DNA from: Iningainema tapete BLCC-T55
GTDB lineage: Bacteria; Cyanobacteriota; Cyanobacteriia; Cyanobacteriales; Nostocaceae
NCBI RefSeq assembly: GCF_014698965.1
Contig: NZ_JACXAE010000036.1
Span: 114,444 to 178,443, forward strand
Direction of reading: 5' to 3'
DNA length: 64,000 nt
Shown piece after piece: positions 1 through 6,908 of this stretch; position 1 is the first letter of the stretch, and each line of letters begins with the position of its first letter. A model generated the notes under the pieces. It did not search any database, was not told the DNA's origin, and was given only the letters and a program-made list of their open reading frames with translations. Position numbers and translations under genes: made by a program.

Positions 1-549
1 CAACGTATAATTCTTTATGATGTTGCCTGGGAACAATACGAACAACTATCTGACATGTTTGTTGATTCATTTCCCAGGATGACTTATTTAGAAGGAACAC
101 TAGAGATTATAATGACTACCTCCCCTGAACATGAACGTCTCAAAAAAATAATTGCACGATTACTAGAAGCTTACGCAGAGGAAAAAGATATTAATCTTAA
201 CGGTTATGGTAGCGCTACCTTCCGCAAACAAGCTGTTAAAAGAGGTGCAGAACCAGATGAATGTTACTGTCTAGGCGAACTCCGTGAAGTTCCAGATATT
301 GCAATAGAAATTGTTTTAACCAGTGGGGGTATTGATAAATTAGATGTTTATCGCGGTTTAGGTGTAAAAGAAGTTTGGTTTTGGGAAAACCAGCAATTTT
401 ATTTTTATTCTTTAACTGAAGAGGTCAAATATATTCAAAGCGATCGCAGTGTATTACTACCCGATTTAGACCCCGTTTTGTTAGCCAGTTTTGTTAGCGA
501 AATCAATCAAACACAAGCAGTTAAACAGTTTAGACAAGCGCTACAATAA
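1..549 (+). CDS. Uma2 family (DUF820) endonuclease-like protein, 5' end outside window
   Basis: The reading frame is open from base 1, and the residues before the first internal Met (ending YDVAWEQYEQLSDM) look like the usual Uma2 N-terminus, so the true start lies upstream of the window. The PD-(D/E)XK-type core is visible: a 'TYLEGTLEI' strand, 'SPEHERLKKII', 'EPDECYCLG', then 'VPDIAIEIVLTSGGIDKLDVY' split by the catalytic-type Asp/Glu/Lys positions, and 'GVKEVWFWE'. Family members are small putative nucleases that are highly multiplied in cyanobacteria; the cellular role is unknown. A second, divergent Uma2 gene lies at 39924-40499. The toxin-antitoxin pair that follows on the same strand starts 55 bp downstream. 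Confidence 0.85.
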   Translation, partial: QRIILYDVAWEQYEQLSDMFVDSFPRMTYLEGTLEIIMTTSPEHERLKKIIARLLEAYAEEKDINLNGYGSATFRKQAVKRGAEPDECYCLGELREVPDIAIEIVLTSGGIDKLDVYRGLGVKEVWFWENQQFYFYSLTEEVKYIQSDRSVLLPDLDPVLLASFVSEINQTQAVKQFRQALQ

Positions 550-603
550 TAGGTGTAGCTAATGGTTCACAATTATTTAACAATTTATAGGAGGAAATTA
601 GAT

Positions 604-855
604 ATGAAAATTAGAGGAATCAAACGCGGTCAAACTATCGAACTGTTAGAGCAACTTAATAATATACCAGATGGAACAGAAATTATCGTTGATATTCAGC
701 AGATTCAGCTAATGAGTGATGAAGAAAGACGGTTGAAGCTGAAAGAGTTTTTTGAGACAGATTGGGAAGGTAGAGAGGATTTTATCAAAACAATGGAAGA
801 ATTGGAGAAAGAGAAAGATGCTGAACGGGAAAGACTGTATAAACATTCCTCATAA
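604..855 (+). CDS. VapB-type antitoxin (probable)
   Basis: An 83-residue acidic protein beginning MKIRGIKRGQTIELLEQ. I chose the ATG at 604 because GAGG lies at a good distance before it; an in-frame start at 562 has no such site. The N-terminal part looks like a short beta-strand DNA-binding arm ('IKRGQTIELLEQLNNIPDGTEI') and the C-terminal part is a charged helix rich in Glu and Lys, the usual toxin-wrapping arm. It lies 15 bp before a PIN-domain toxin, which is the main evidence for its role. The exact antitoxin family is not recognised with certainty. Confidence 0.7.
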   Translation: MKIRGIKRGQTIELLEQLNNIPDGTEIIVDIQQIQLMSDEERRLKLKEFFETDWEGREDFIKTMEELEKEKDAERERLYKHSS

Positions 856-870
856 CCAGAGGAGCGACTT

Positions 871-1260
871 GTGTATCTGTTAGATACTAATATTTGTATT
901 GCCTTGAACAACCGAAACCCTCAAGCACTCGCAGAATTTTATCTAAAATCAAGCGAGTGCTATATCTCAACAATTGTACTAGCAGAACTTTATAAGGGGG
1001 CATATTGTTCTCAAAAAATTGAACAGAATATCAAAAGGATAAACGAATTTACTAGCAGAATAATTGTTTTTGACTTCGATAAAAATGCTGCTATAGAGTT
1101 TGGTAAAATTCAAGCCGAACTAAGACGAATGGGCAAACCAACAGGTGAAATTGATGCATTTATTGCTGCTGTTGCTCGTTCTCGTCAAGATATTCTTGTC
1201 ACCAACAATATCCGAGACTTTGAAAATATCCCCAATTTACAATTAGAAAATTGGCTATAA
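871..1260 (+). CDS. VapC-type PIN-domain toxin (ribonuclease)
   Basis: A 129-residue PIN protein with a GTG start preceded by AGGAG. The N-terminal 'MYLLDTNICIALNNRN' carries the first metal-binding Asp (residue 5); 'STIVLAELYKGA' supplies the conserved Glu; 'GEIDAFIAAVA' supplies the next acidic residue; 'LVTNNIRDFENIPNL' is the usual C-terminal motif. VapC toxins are Mg-dependent RNases that cut tRNA or rRNA and are held inactive by the VapB partner, here the gene just upstream. All acidic residues expected for activity seem present, so this pair may be functional, unlike most other toxin modules in the window. Confidence 0.88.
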   Translation: MYLLDTNICIALNNRNPQALAEFYLKSSECYISTIVLAELYKGAYCSQKIEQNIKRINEFTSRIIVFDFDKNAAIEFGKIQAELRRMGKPTGEIDAFIAAVARSRQDILVTNNIRDFENIPNLQLENWL

Positions 1261-1347
1261 CTTTGAAAAAACTGCGTGATTACCTTTAGAAAATTACTCC
1301 CTTTGCGTTGTAAGATTACCTAATTTGTAGTATTGCTTACCGTGGAG

Positions 1348-1370
1348 AAACCCAACTCTATGCTGGGTTT
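1348..1370 (+). terminator. Hairpin with T-rich tail after the vapBC-like pair
   Basis: Arms AAACCCA and TGGGTTT enclose a 9-base loop, followed by TGTTCC. It sits about 90 bp after the toxin stop codon and could end its transcript. The stem is short, and a nearby CAACCCAGCC suggests it may instead be part of a dispersed repeat. Confidence 0.4.
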
Positions 1371-1488
1371 TGTTCCTCAACCCAGCCTACTGTAAGTACA
1401 TTTGAGGAATTACAGCGTTTTAGTTAAAATTAAATATGGTGGTGAAAAGTGTTGTATTTATAGTAAAATATACAAAAGTTAAAAGCTT

Positions 1489-1857
1489 ATGACAGCAAGT
1501 AATGTTAGACAGCAAATATTGGAGCATCTTGAGATATTACCCTCAGAGCAGGTGAAAACCCTCCTTTTAACCTGGCTGACTTCTACATCCGAAGACTTAG
1601 AAGATTTTGAGCGGTTATTGATAAATCCATCTGTCCAAACGACAGAAGAATCATTTGAGTTCGGTGAGGTAGACACAGCGCTAAATTTTCAACCTCTTAC
1701 TGAAGTTGAAATGGTGGAGCAGAGCAAATCTGCACTTGAAGCCTACCGTTGCAAAGGTTCTGGAGTGCCGCAGGGTAATGTTATACCATTTCTTTATGAA
1801 GATGCGCCCCCAAAGCCTGCTAAGCTACGGCTTTGTTTGTGTAGTCCCAGGCTTTAG
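1489..1857 (+). pseudogene. Antitoxin-like gene with 3' end replaced by a repeat
   Basis: The first ~90 residues (MTASNVRQQILEHLEIL... to SALEAYRCKGSGVP) look like a cyanobacterial antitoxin-type protein: a helix-rich N-terminus, an acidic middle and a closing 'MVEQSKSALEAYR..G.GVP' segment that normally leads to a short C-terminal helix. After GVPQ the sequence turns into low-quality reading (NVIPFLYEDAPPKPAK...), because the DNA there is a palindromic repeat (about 1802-1864). No toxin gene follows; the next gene is a helicase. I read it as an orphan antitoxin remnant. The family assignment is by resemblance only. Confidence 0.5.
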
Positions 1858-1864
1858 CCTGTGG
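1802..1864. repeat. Palindromic repeat fused to the antitoxin-like gene
   Basis: Arms AAAGCCT (1812-1818) and AGGCTTT (1849-1855) form a hairpin, with a CCCAGGCTTTAGCCTGTGG edge. A related CCCAGGCTTA string occurs near 34540, so this is probably a dispersed element. It supplies the last codons of the upstream reading frame and ends at the start codon of the helicase. Confidence 0.4.
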
Positions 1865-4800
1865 ATGAATAAAGAAGACAGAAAACAATATGATATGCCT
1901 AAAATATTACGCGAACATCCCTGGAAAATTAGCTATTCTAGTAACACGCACAACACCATTGCCGACTTCTACATTCCAGCATTAGAATGTGCCGTTCAAT
2001 ATGACCGTAAAGCAGGCTTTTTTAGCAGTGCTATTCTTAGTAAAGTAGCCCGTGGTTTGGGTGCAATGCTGCATTCAGGAGGGCGGATGCGACTAATTAT
2101 GGGCTGTCAATTTAGCCCACAAGATTTACAAGCGATTCAACAGGGATATGAGCTACGTGATGCACTGTTAAGTCGTCTTGATGCTGAATTAAAACCACCA
2201 GAGAACTTTGCCCAACTCAAACACTTTGAAATTCTGAGTTGGTTAATTCAAAATAACTATTTAGATATTAAAATTGCTATTCCTATTAAAGAAAATGGTA
2301 TTCCAGAAAGTAGCGACAAACAACTAGACCCACAACATATTTTTCATGAAAAAGTAGGAATTTTCACTGATAGCAATAACGACAGATTAGCCTTTAATGG
2401 TTCCAATAATGAATCTATAGGTGGTTGGGAACTAAATGTAGAATCTTTTCACGTTTACTGTTCTTGGGAAGGCGGACGAGAACTTGATAGAGTTGAAGAA
2501 GAAATTTCTAGATTTGAGCAACTTTGGTACGATATAGCACCTAACGTGCGGGTTTTTGAAGTTCCCGAAGCAGTACAAAAAAAATTGTTACGTTACGCAC
2601 CCATTAACAAACCTGCCTGGAACCCTCAAATAGAATTTGATACTCAACCAATTGATAATGTTGACGGTTCACAGTTAACTGTTCACAGTCAACAGTCATT
2701 ACTCAACAGTCATCACTCAACAGTCATCACTCAACAGTCATCACTCAACAGTCATCACTCAACAGTCATCACTCAACAGTCAGCAGTCATCAGTGAACAA
2801 GAACGCTTTGCCTTTTTGCAACTCGCCAATATTAGTGAACATCCCGGTTGCTTGGACTTTTGTTTAAAATCAATTGCCATCAAACCCTGGCCCCATCAAA
2901 TTAAAATTCTCCGTCGCGTTGCTGAAACATTCCCGCAAAGTTTTCTTATTGCTGACGAAGTTGGTTTAGGAAAGACTATTGAAACAGGTTTAATTCTGCG
3001 TTATTTACTTTTAGCTAAAAAAGTCAAGCGCGTACTCATTCTCGCACCAGCAAGCGTCCAACCTCAATGGCTTGAAGAACTGCGGGAAAAATTCAACCTG
3101 TTTTTTTGGAGTTACACGCAAAATTCTTTCACTGTTCACTGTTCGCTGTTAAGTGAAAAATACCGTCAACAATCAACAATCAACAATCAACAATCAACAA
3201 ATCCTTGGAATACCTGTGATTTAATCCTCGCATCTTCCCATTTGGTACGGAGAACCGAGAGAATGCACCAATTGCTGGAAGCAGAGCCTTGGGATTTAGT
3301 GATATTGGACGAAGCACATCACGCACGCCGTAAAAGTCCACAAGATAGGAAGGAAACACCCAACCGCTTGTTAGAGTTAATGGGACAGTTGAAGGAAAAA
3401 ACTAAATCCCTGATTCTCTTGTCTGCAACTCCCATGCAAATCGATGCGATCGAAGTTTTTGATTTATTGCACCTGTTGGGATTACAAGGACATTGGAGTT
3501 ATGGCGACAATTTCTGCAATTATTTCGCCTCGCTGCAAGGAAACGTAAAACGCGAGACACTTGACTTTTGGCAAATTATGTGCAGCGATTACTTTGGACG
3601 TGGCGGACAACCTTGCTCTAGATTACAGCAGTATTTGCAAAAAGACCGTATTCTCGCCTACAAGTTACAAGACATTTGGCAGCGAGGAAAGAAAATCAGC
3701 AACCACAAGCAGTTACTAGCCGATCGCGCATTTATCGATACCTCCCGCCAGTACTTAACAGCGAACACTCCTCTAAAAGACTTGATGTTTCGCCACACCC
3801 GCGACACCCTCAAACAGTACTTTCGCATTGGACTGCTGGAACGAGATATTCCCAATCGGGTAGTGCAGGATAATGCTATTACTTTGGAACCGCACAGGGA
3901 AGTACCACTTTATCAAGCAGTCAGCGACTACGTGCGTCATTTTTACCGACTAGCGCAAAAAGACCAACGTTCCTGCTTAGGGTTTTTGATGACGCTGTAT
4001 CGCAAGCGCTTAACAAGTTCATTTTACGCGATCAAATCATCTTTGCAACGCCGTTTGGATTTCTTATTAACCCAACAGGAAAGCGTTTTAAGTAACGATG
4101 ATTTAGCAGATTTGGATGATGCAGATGATGCTGTCATCACTGGGCTGGAATCCTTTTTTGAACCCGTAGATCCGCAAGAGATCCAATATCTTGAAGATTT
4201 GTTGCGACAGTTTGACAATACAGGGGAAGATACCAAACTTTCTCAGTTTATTAAGATTTTGCGCCAAGAATTGATTGAACGCGAAAGTGCGATCGCCTTC
4301 ACCCAGTACACCGATACAATGGACTATCTGCGCTCAACATTACAACTATTGTACGGTAGCCAAGTTGCTTGTTACTCAGGTCGTGGTGGTGAACTTTACC
4401 AGAATGGAGAGTGGTGCATAGTTCCCAAAGAAGAAATTAAGCGGCGATTTCGTCAAGATGAAATTAAAATTCTCCTGTGTACCGAATCTGCATCAGAAGG
4501 TTTAAACTTGCAAAATTGTGGCGTGTTAATTAATTACGATATGCCTTGGAACCCCATGCGAGTCGAACAGCGCATCGGCAGAATCGACAGGATTGGACAA
4601 AGGTATTCTACCGTGCGGATTCACAATTTTTATTACGACGGCACCGTTGAAGCAAAAGTTTATCGAAAATTACGCTTACGCATTAATGCCTTTGCCACAG
4701 TTGTTGGTAATCTACAGCCAATTTTAGCCTCTGTCCCCACCTTCATCGAACAGGCAGCGATGAGTGCCGACCCAGAAGAGGAAGACGTTTTAATGTCTGA

Positions 4801-5161
4801 ATTTGACTCGGTAATTGATGCGCCACCATTGCGTCTAGCGATAGAAGAAATAATTTCAATGGATTTGGACGCAGATTTAGCAGAAATTCAAAAACTGATT
4901 CATCCTACACCCTTCACACCAGAAGATATCGAGCGATTATTTACTACCTCAGCTATTTTAAAAACTTGTGGTGTGAAGTTTGATAAAAGAAGCGATAGCT
5001 TCACTGCAGTCCAGAGCGCAGATCGCGTTTGGGAGCTTGCACACAAAGGTCAGAAATGCAGCATTACTTTTTACCCAGACGTGTTTGACGAAATGCCGTC
5101 GCTGCGACTAATGACTTTCGGTGACCCCTTGTTTGAGGAATTGTTGCATATTGCGGGATAA
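1865..5161 (+). CDS. PLD-domain + SNF2-family DEAD/DEAH helicase
   Basis: About 1098 residues from the ATG at 1865; an ATG at 1895 (MPKILREHPW) is an equally good start. The N-terminal ~300 residues contain a phospholipase-D-type fold ('HEKVGIFTDS', 'FNGSNNES'). The helicase core follows: motif I 'DEVGLGKT', Ia 'VLILAPASVQPQW', II 'DEAHHARR', III 'LLSATPMQ', V 'SEGLNLQNCGVLINY', VI 'RVEQRIGRIDRIGQR'. This is a SNF2-like translocase architecture of unknown target; PLD-SNF2 proteins occur both in repair and in defence loci. Two tandem-repeat insertions (2671-2793 and 3167-3200) are translated in frame as Ser/His/Gln/Asn-rich linkers, one between the PLD and helicase parts and one between motifs Ia and II. 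No DISARM partner genes are nearby. Confidence 0.85.
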   Translation: MNKEDRKQYDMPKILREHPWKISYSSNTHNTIADFYIPALECAVQYDRKAGFFSSAILSKVARGLGAMLHSGGRMRLIMGCQFSPQDLQAIQQGYELRDALLSRLDAELKPPENFAQLKHFEILSWLIQNNYLDIKIAIPIKENGIPESSDKQLDPQHIFHEKVGIFTDSNNDRLAFNGSNNESIGGWELNVESFHVYCSWEGGRELDRVEEEISRFEQLWYDIAPNVRVFEVPEAVQKKLLRYAPINKPAWNPQIEFDTQPIDNVDGSQLTVHSQQSLLNSHHSTVITQQSSLNSHHSTVITQQSAVISEQERFAFLQLANISEHPGCLDFCLKSIAIKPWPHQIKILRRVAETFPQSFLIADEVGLGKTIETGLILRYLLLAKKVKRVLILAPASVQPQWLEELREKFNLFFWSYTQNSFTVHCSLLSEKYRQQSTINNQQSTNPWNTCDLILASSHLVRRTERMHQLLEAEPWDLVILDEAHHARRKSPQDRKETPNRLLELMGQLKEKTKSLILLSATPMQIDAIEVFDLLHLLGLQGHWSYGDNFCNYFASLQGNVKRETLDFWQIMCSDYFGRGGQPCSRLQQYLQKDRILAYKLQDIWQRGKKISNHKQLLADRAFIDTSRQYLTANTPLKDLMFRHTRDTLKQYFRIGLLERDIPNRVVQDNAITLEPHREVPLYQAVSDYVRHFYRLAQKDQRSCLGFLMTLYRKRLTSSFYAIKSSLQRRLDFLLTQQESVLSNDDLADLDDADDAVITGLESFFEPVDPQEIQYLEDLLRQFDNTGEDTKLSQFIKILRQELIERESAIAFTQYTDTMDYLRSTLQLLYGSQVACYSGRGGELYQNGEWCIVPKEEIKRRFRQDEIKILLCTESASEGLNLQNCGVLINYDMPWNPMRVEQRIGRIDRIGQRYSTVRIHNFYYDGTVEAKVYRKLRLRINAFATVVGNLQPILASVPTFIEQAAMSADPEEEDVLMSEFDSVIDAPPLRLAIEEIISMDLDADLAEIQKLIHPTPFTPEDIERLFTTSAILKTCGVKFDKRSDSFTAVQSADRVWELAHKGQKCSITFYPDVFDEMPSLRLMTFGDPLFEELLHIAG
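2671..2793 (+). repeat. 14-bp tandem repeat inside the helicase gene
   Basis: Five full copies of ACTCAACAGTCATC start at 2701, 2715, 2729, 2743 and 2757, with degenerate copies on both sides. Each unit is two heptamers. As 14 is not a multiple of three, the protein repeats only every 42 bp, giving a 14-residue period (HHSTVITQQSSLNS). The array stays open through all three frames of the unit. Confidence 0.9.
3167..3200 (+). repeat. Heptamer repeat CAACAAT inside the helicase gene
   Basis: Four perfect CAACAAT units (3167-3194) and a partial fifth lie in the coding sequence, translated as QQSTINNQQSTN just before the conserved 'NPWNTCDLILASSHL'. The composition is similar to the repeat at 2671-2793. 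Confidence 0.85.
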
Positions 5162-5169
5162 AAAAACAT

Positions 5170-5238
5170 TTCTTGTGGGATGAGCATCTTGCCCGTCCCT
5201 TACAATTAAGGGTAGGCAGTATGCCTGCTCCACAAGAA
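5170..5238. terminator. Long hairpin repeat between convergent genes
   Basis: Outer arms TTCTTGTGG (5170-5178) and CCACAAGAA (5230-5238) enclose further pairing (GCCCGTCCCTTA / TAAGGGTAGGC). It lies between the helicase (+) and the YdcF-type gene (-), so it may end both transcripts. The sequence style also fits a dispersed cyanobacterial repeat. Confidence 0.5.
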
Positions 5239-5266
5239 TTATCCTCAGAGTAAGCAACGCCAAATT

Positions 5267-6052
5267 CTATTTTGGTGATGTAGCCGAATGTTCGATTTTA
5301 GCGATGGGTGGCTTTTTTAGTCTGGCTATATCTTGGGAGAAAAATTTTCCTCCTACACCATAGCTAAATAAGCCCATATACTCGTAAAATACCAACATCG
5401 CTTTCTTTGTCTGAGTTAAATTATTTGGTACTGGGCTTGTATGAGGAATAGCTTCAAAACCTAAACTACGAAAAGTGAGAAGCGATCGCATCATATGAGG
5501 AGGATCTGTTACCAACAGAATTTGTTTAACTCCTCTTGGTTGTAGTACTGAGGCGGTAAACAAGGCGTTTTCTTCGGTAGTTCGCGAACAGTGTTCTTCT
5601 TCTAATGCTTGATGAGGAATGCCTTGAGCTTTAAGTTGCTCAACTATTTCTGAACCATCTCCTGAACCACTAGCAAAAATTAGGGGTGCGCGGTGAGATT
5701 GCCAAAGTTCTGCCGCAACTTTAACTCTGGAATTGCGAAATTCTCCTCCGCGCCCCAACACGACAATTGCATCTACAGTTTTACCTGAATCCTTGGGGAT
5801 AAATGCTACCAATCCTTGTTTTGCTACAGCCACCGTTAATGGAAAAGCTGCACTAAAGTAAATCACCAATAACACAATTCCCAAACTACTCCACCAACGC
5901 CTCCACCGTAGACGTGGAAACATCCAAGGTATGAAGACTAATGCCAACAGTGGTAATATAATTAACGGCGGTGTTGTCAGCCATTGAGAAAGTGTTGACT
6001 TCAAAACCAGCCACTGACTTACAGGGCGATCGCACAAAGCTGGATCTAGCAT
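5267..6052 (-). CDS. YdcF family protein (DUF218), membrane-anchored
   Basis: A 261-residue protein with two N-terminal membrane segments (about residues 28-46 and 56-77) followed by a DUF218 domain: 'AIVVLGRGGEFRNSRV', 'IFASGSGDGSEIVEQL', 'SRTTEENALFTA', 'ILLVTDPPHMMRSLLTF'. The family includes SanA/ElyC proteins linked to envelope and peptidoglycan precursor metabolism in E. coli; the true activity here is unknown. ATG start at 6052 in an HIP1-containing region. It converges with the upstream helicase and is divergent from the secreted SH3 gene. Confidence 0.85.
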   Translation of the reverse strand: MLDPALCDRPVSQWLVLKSTLSQWLTTPPLIILPLLALVFIPWMFPRLRWRRWWSSLGIVLLVIYFSAAFPLTVAVAKQGLVAFIPKDSGKTVDAIVVLGRGGEFRNSRVKVAAELWQSHRAPLIFASGSGDGSEIVEQLKAQGIPHQALEEEHCSRTTEENALFTASVLQPRGVKQILLVTDPPHMMRSLLTFRSLGFEAIPHTSPVPNNLTQTKKAMLVFYEYMGLFSYGVGGKFFSQDIARLKKPPIAKIEHSATSPK

Positions 6053-6226
6053 TCAAGTTATCTCGTTTGACTGTTTTCTCTGCCATGTTAACCAAACAGA
6101 AGTGCAGATGCAGTCTCATATAATAACTAAACCGTGTGATTTTCCTTCTATATTATTAATCAACATTCTAAAAGTTGTACAATCCCCGTGTCAGACTTTG
6201 ATTACTGACTACGAGGAGTGACAAAA

Positions 6227-6853
6227 ATGAATATTATACAGGGTAAAAAATTTACTCGCGTCTTGACTGTGGTGGCGATCGCGATTATTGCCATTACCAC
6301 TTTCGCTTTTAGTCTACCAGCCTACGCGCAAAACTCGCTCTGCCGAGCAACCAAAGTAGACACTCCCATCTTTCAAGTTGCCTCGACAACTTCTAACGCT
6401 ATTCGGATTATCCCCAAAGATGCGCGGGTTACACTAGCTTACATCCCAGCACCCGGAAGCCAATTTGCTGAACTTCAATCTCCAAGTGGCTTTATTCAAA
6501 CCGCTGTACTTAAACAGTGCGGTACACCTGGTGATGGCGGTGGTGGGAATCCTTGGGATAAACCGACAATTGGTACAGATTGTCGGCAAGTAGTACGTCC
6601 CCAGAATGGAGTTAATATTCGTCGCTTACCGATTACAAACGCAGAGATTGTTACCAAAGTTTTTCCTGGCGACAGAGTTTTCATCACTTTAACGACGGGT
6701 GATGCGGTTAAAACGTACAGAGGGGAAAATTATATATGGGTAGAAGTTGATTTACGTCAAACTTTAGGCAACCAATTTACTGGTACTGGTTGGATGTTTA
6801 ATACTGATTTGGTAAATTCTCCAAATACGAGCAATTTGGCTTATTGTAACTAA
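6227..6853 (+). CDS. Secreted SH3-domain protein
   Basis: A 208-residue protein. The ATG at 6227 is preferred over an in-frame GTG at 6218, because the GTG lies inside the AGGAG ribosome-binding site. A clear signal peptide (MNIIQGKKFTRV, hydrophobic stretch, 'SLPAYAQ') predicts export. Two SH3b-like segments follow: 'CRATKVDTPIFQVASTTSN..IRIIPKDARV' and 'CRQVVRPQNGVNIRRLPITN..IVTKVFPGDRVFI', joined by a Gly-rich linker (GTPGDGGGGNPW). Bacterial SH3 domains usually bind cell-wall peptides. It is a single gene with no operon partners. Confidence 0.75.
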   Translation: MNIIQGKKFTRVLTVVAIAIIAITTFAFSLPAYAQNSLCRATKVDTPIFQVASTTSNAIRIIPKDARVTLAYIPAPGSQFAELQSPSGFIQTAVLKQCGTPGDGGGGNPWDKPTIGTDCRQVVRPQNGVNIRRLPITNAEIVTKVFPGDRVFITLTTGDAVKTYRGENYIWVEVDLRQTLGNQFTGTGWMFNTDLVNSPNTSNLAYCN

Positions 6854-6864
6854 GATCCCCCCAA

Positions 6865-6885
6865 CCCCCCCTTAATAAGGGGGGG
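6865..6885. terminator. Perfect GC hairpin between convergent genes
   Basis: Seven C, TTAATAA and seven G form a perfect palindrome, 11 bp after the SH3 gene stop and 23 bp from the GH65 stop. It may end both transcripts. Similar C-run/G-run palindromes occur at 19169-19214. Confidence 0.5.
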
Positions 6886-6908
6886 CAAGAAGGGGGAGCG
6901 TCAATGAT

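Noticed and set aside
1706..1864. Helicase start at 1706
   Set aside because: That part overlaps the antitoxin-like gene and a repeat, and lacks family similarity; ATG 1865 or 1895 fits better.
2671..2793. Regular repeats that could suggest a CRISPR array
   Set aside because: The units are 14 bp with no spacers and lie inside an open helicase gene; no cas genes are present.
1865..5161. DISARM defence system
   Set aside because: Only a fused PLD-SNF2 protein is present; no drmA, drmB or methyltransferase gene is near.
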